The position numbers were made by a program, and so were the translations under genes. A DNA stretch of 5,011 bases from Actinomycetes bacterium (GTDB taxonomy: Bacteria > Actinomycetota > Actinomycetes > Actinomycetales > Cellulomonadaceae). Below are positions 4,347 to 5,011 of the stretch, in pieces. The DNA lies in contig JAEWCA010000450.1 of NCBI GenBank assembly GCA_023390875.1, positions 1-5,011 of the forward strand, read 5' to 3'. The stretch's first letter is position 1, and every line of letters begins with the position of its first letter. The notes below the pieces were generated by a model. It did not search any database. It saw only the letters and a program-made list of their open reading frames with translations, and had not been told where the DNA came from.

Positions 4347-5011
4347 GTGCGTGAGGTCGAGATCCCGCTCGAGGGCGGCAACGTCGGTGGTGCCGTCCGC
4401 GTCGGTGACACCGTGCGCCGTCCGACCGGCCCCTGGACTCCCGCGGTGCACGAGCTGCTCGGGTTCCTGGCGGACGCCGGTCTCCCGCACGTGCCGCGGG
4501 TGCTCGGCACCGACGACCAGGGTCGCGAGGTGCTGACGTACCTGCCCGGCCGGGTGGTCCCCATCGGCACCGAGGACCTCACCGACGACCAGGTCCGCTC
4601 GGCGATGCGCTGGCTGCGCGAGTACCACGCGGTGGTCCGGGACTTCCCGCGGGGACGGCGGCGGTGGCGGTTCGTCGACCGGGCCCTGGCGGACGGCGAG
4701 ATCGTGTGCCACCACGACACCGCGATGTACAACATGGCGTTCGACGGCGACACGCTCGCGGGCGTCTTCGACTGGGACGTGGCCGGGCCGGGGATCCCGC
4801 TCGACGACGTCGCGATCTTCGCCTGGAACTCTCCCCTGCTGCGGCTCGGCGAGGACCCCGCGGCCGCGGCGCACGGCCTCCGGGTGATCGCCGACGCCTA
4901 CGGCGACGTCGACCCCGCGCGCCTCCTCGACCACGTGACGCTGCGGATGACCGACGCGTGCGACCGCATCGAGCAGGGTCAGCGCGCCGGCGACGCGGGG
5001 ATGCTGCGGCT
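4347..5011 (+). CDS. Phosphotransferase of the APH/choline-kinase fold (runs off right edge)
   Basis: From GTG 4347 the frame stays open for 221 codons to the window end; relatives are usually about 240-300 residues, so most of the protein is here. The catalytic loop is CHHDTAMYNM (121-130), matching the HxDxxxxN pattern with D124 as the catalytic base and N129 as a metal ligand. FDWDVAGPG (141-149) supplies the metal-binding Asp D142, equivalent to the kinase DFG Asp. The N-terminal part has GGNVGGAVRVGDTVRRP, a nucleotide-binding-lobe strand pair, then a TYLPG hinge-like segment. The fold transfers phosphate from ATP to hydroxyl groups of small molecules; the substrate here cannot be read from sequence, and an aminoglycoside-resistance role should not be assumed. 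The start is chosen because a TANNNT -10 lies the right distance upstream for a leaderless transcript; an in-frame GTG at 4338 is the alternative. Confidence 0.82.
   Translation, partial: MREVEIPLEGGNVGGAVRVGDTVRRPTGPWTPAVHELLGFLADAGLPHVPRVLGTDDQGREVLTYLPGRVVPIGTEDLTDDQVRSAMRWLREYHAVVRDFPRGRRRWRFVDRALADGEIVCHHDTAMYNMAFDGDTLAGVFDWDVAGPGIPLDDVAIFAWNSPLLRLGEDPAAAAHGLRVIADAYGDVDPARLLDHVTLRMTDACDRIEQGQRAGDAGMLR

Noticed and set aside
3281..4753. A 490-codon minus-strand open frame across sdhB and downstream genes
   Set aside because: It crosses the sdhB coding region and the terminator hairpin, is rich in Ser/Arg/Pro with no recognisable fold, and is opposite proteins with intact catalytic motifs.
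4089..4934. A 281-codon minus-strand open frame opposite the small ORF and the phosphotransferase
   Set aside because: The sequence is Arg/Pro/Gly-rich without domain signatures; the plus strand in the same region shows the kinase-like HxDxxxxN and FDWD motifs.
4347..5011. The phosphotransferase as an aminoglycoside resistance gene
   Set aside because: Only the general fold motifs are visible. This fold acts on many small molecules and nothing in the sequence or neighbourhood points to antibiotic modification.

Overview
The window is high-GC bacterial DNA, with strong G/C preference at third codon positions, GTG as well as ATG starts, and TANNNT-type -10 motifs. Its gene content fits an actinobacterium of the order Micrococcales. 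A Cellulomonas-like genome is my best guess, made from protein style and gene order only, with no database search.

Layout. At the left edge (1-266, minus strand) is the N-terminal part of a mannose-1-phosphate guanylyltransferase (manC type) that runs off the window. A 218-bp divergent intergenic region (267-484) follows. It holds a possible leaderless promoter for manC, a good Crp/GlxR-like palindrome (295-310), a -10 element for the rightward operon (369-376), and a roughly 100-nt leader ending in a perfect AGGAGG ribosome binding site. Then comes a complete four-gene operon, sdhC-sdhD-sdhA-sdhB (485-3968). It encodes a succinate:quinone oxidoreductase with two membrane anchors (complex II of respiration, also a TCA-cycle enzyme). 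All cofactor ligands expected for the E. coli-like enzyme can be placed: the covalent-FAD His and catalytic His/Arg residues in SdhA, the ligands of the three Fe-S clusters in SdhB (with Asp as one 2Fe-2S ligand), and one haem-ligand His in each of SdhC and SdhD. The C/D and A/B junctions both overlap by one base, so the anchor pair and the catalytic pair each look translationally coupled.

The operon end (3935-4085) is the least ordinary part. A perfect 27-bp piece of the sdhB 3' end is repeated 63 bp downstream, in the same reading frame and with its own stop codon. Each copy folds as a 7-bp GC hairpin whose loop contains the self-complementary TGATCA. With a third hairpin between them and a strong terminator-like hairpin after them, four stem-loops stand in a row.

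After the operon are a small 60-codon ORF (4100-4282) rich in His/Cys motifs and, at the right edge, a phosphotransferase of the APH/choline-kinase fold (4347 to the window end) with a probable leaderless promoter. Most of the window is conserved housekeeping sequence. I found no mobile element, CRISPR array, RNA gene or defence system, and do not claim a new system. The sdhB-tail duplication, the Crp-like site and the small His/Cys protein deserve the closest second look.
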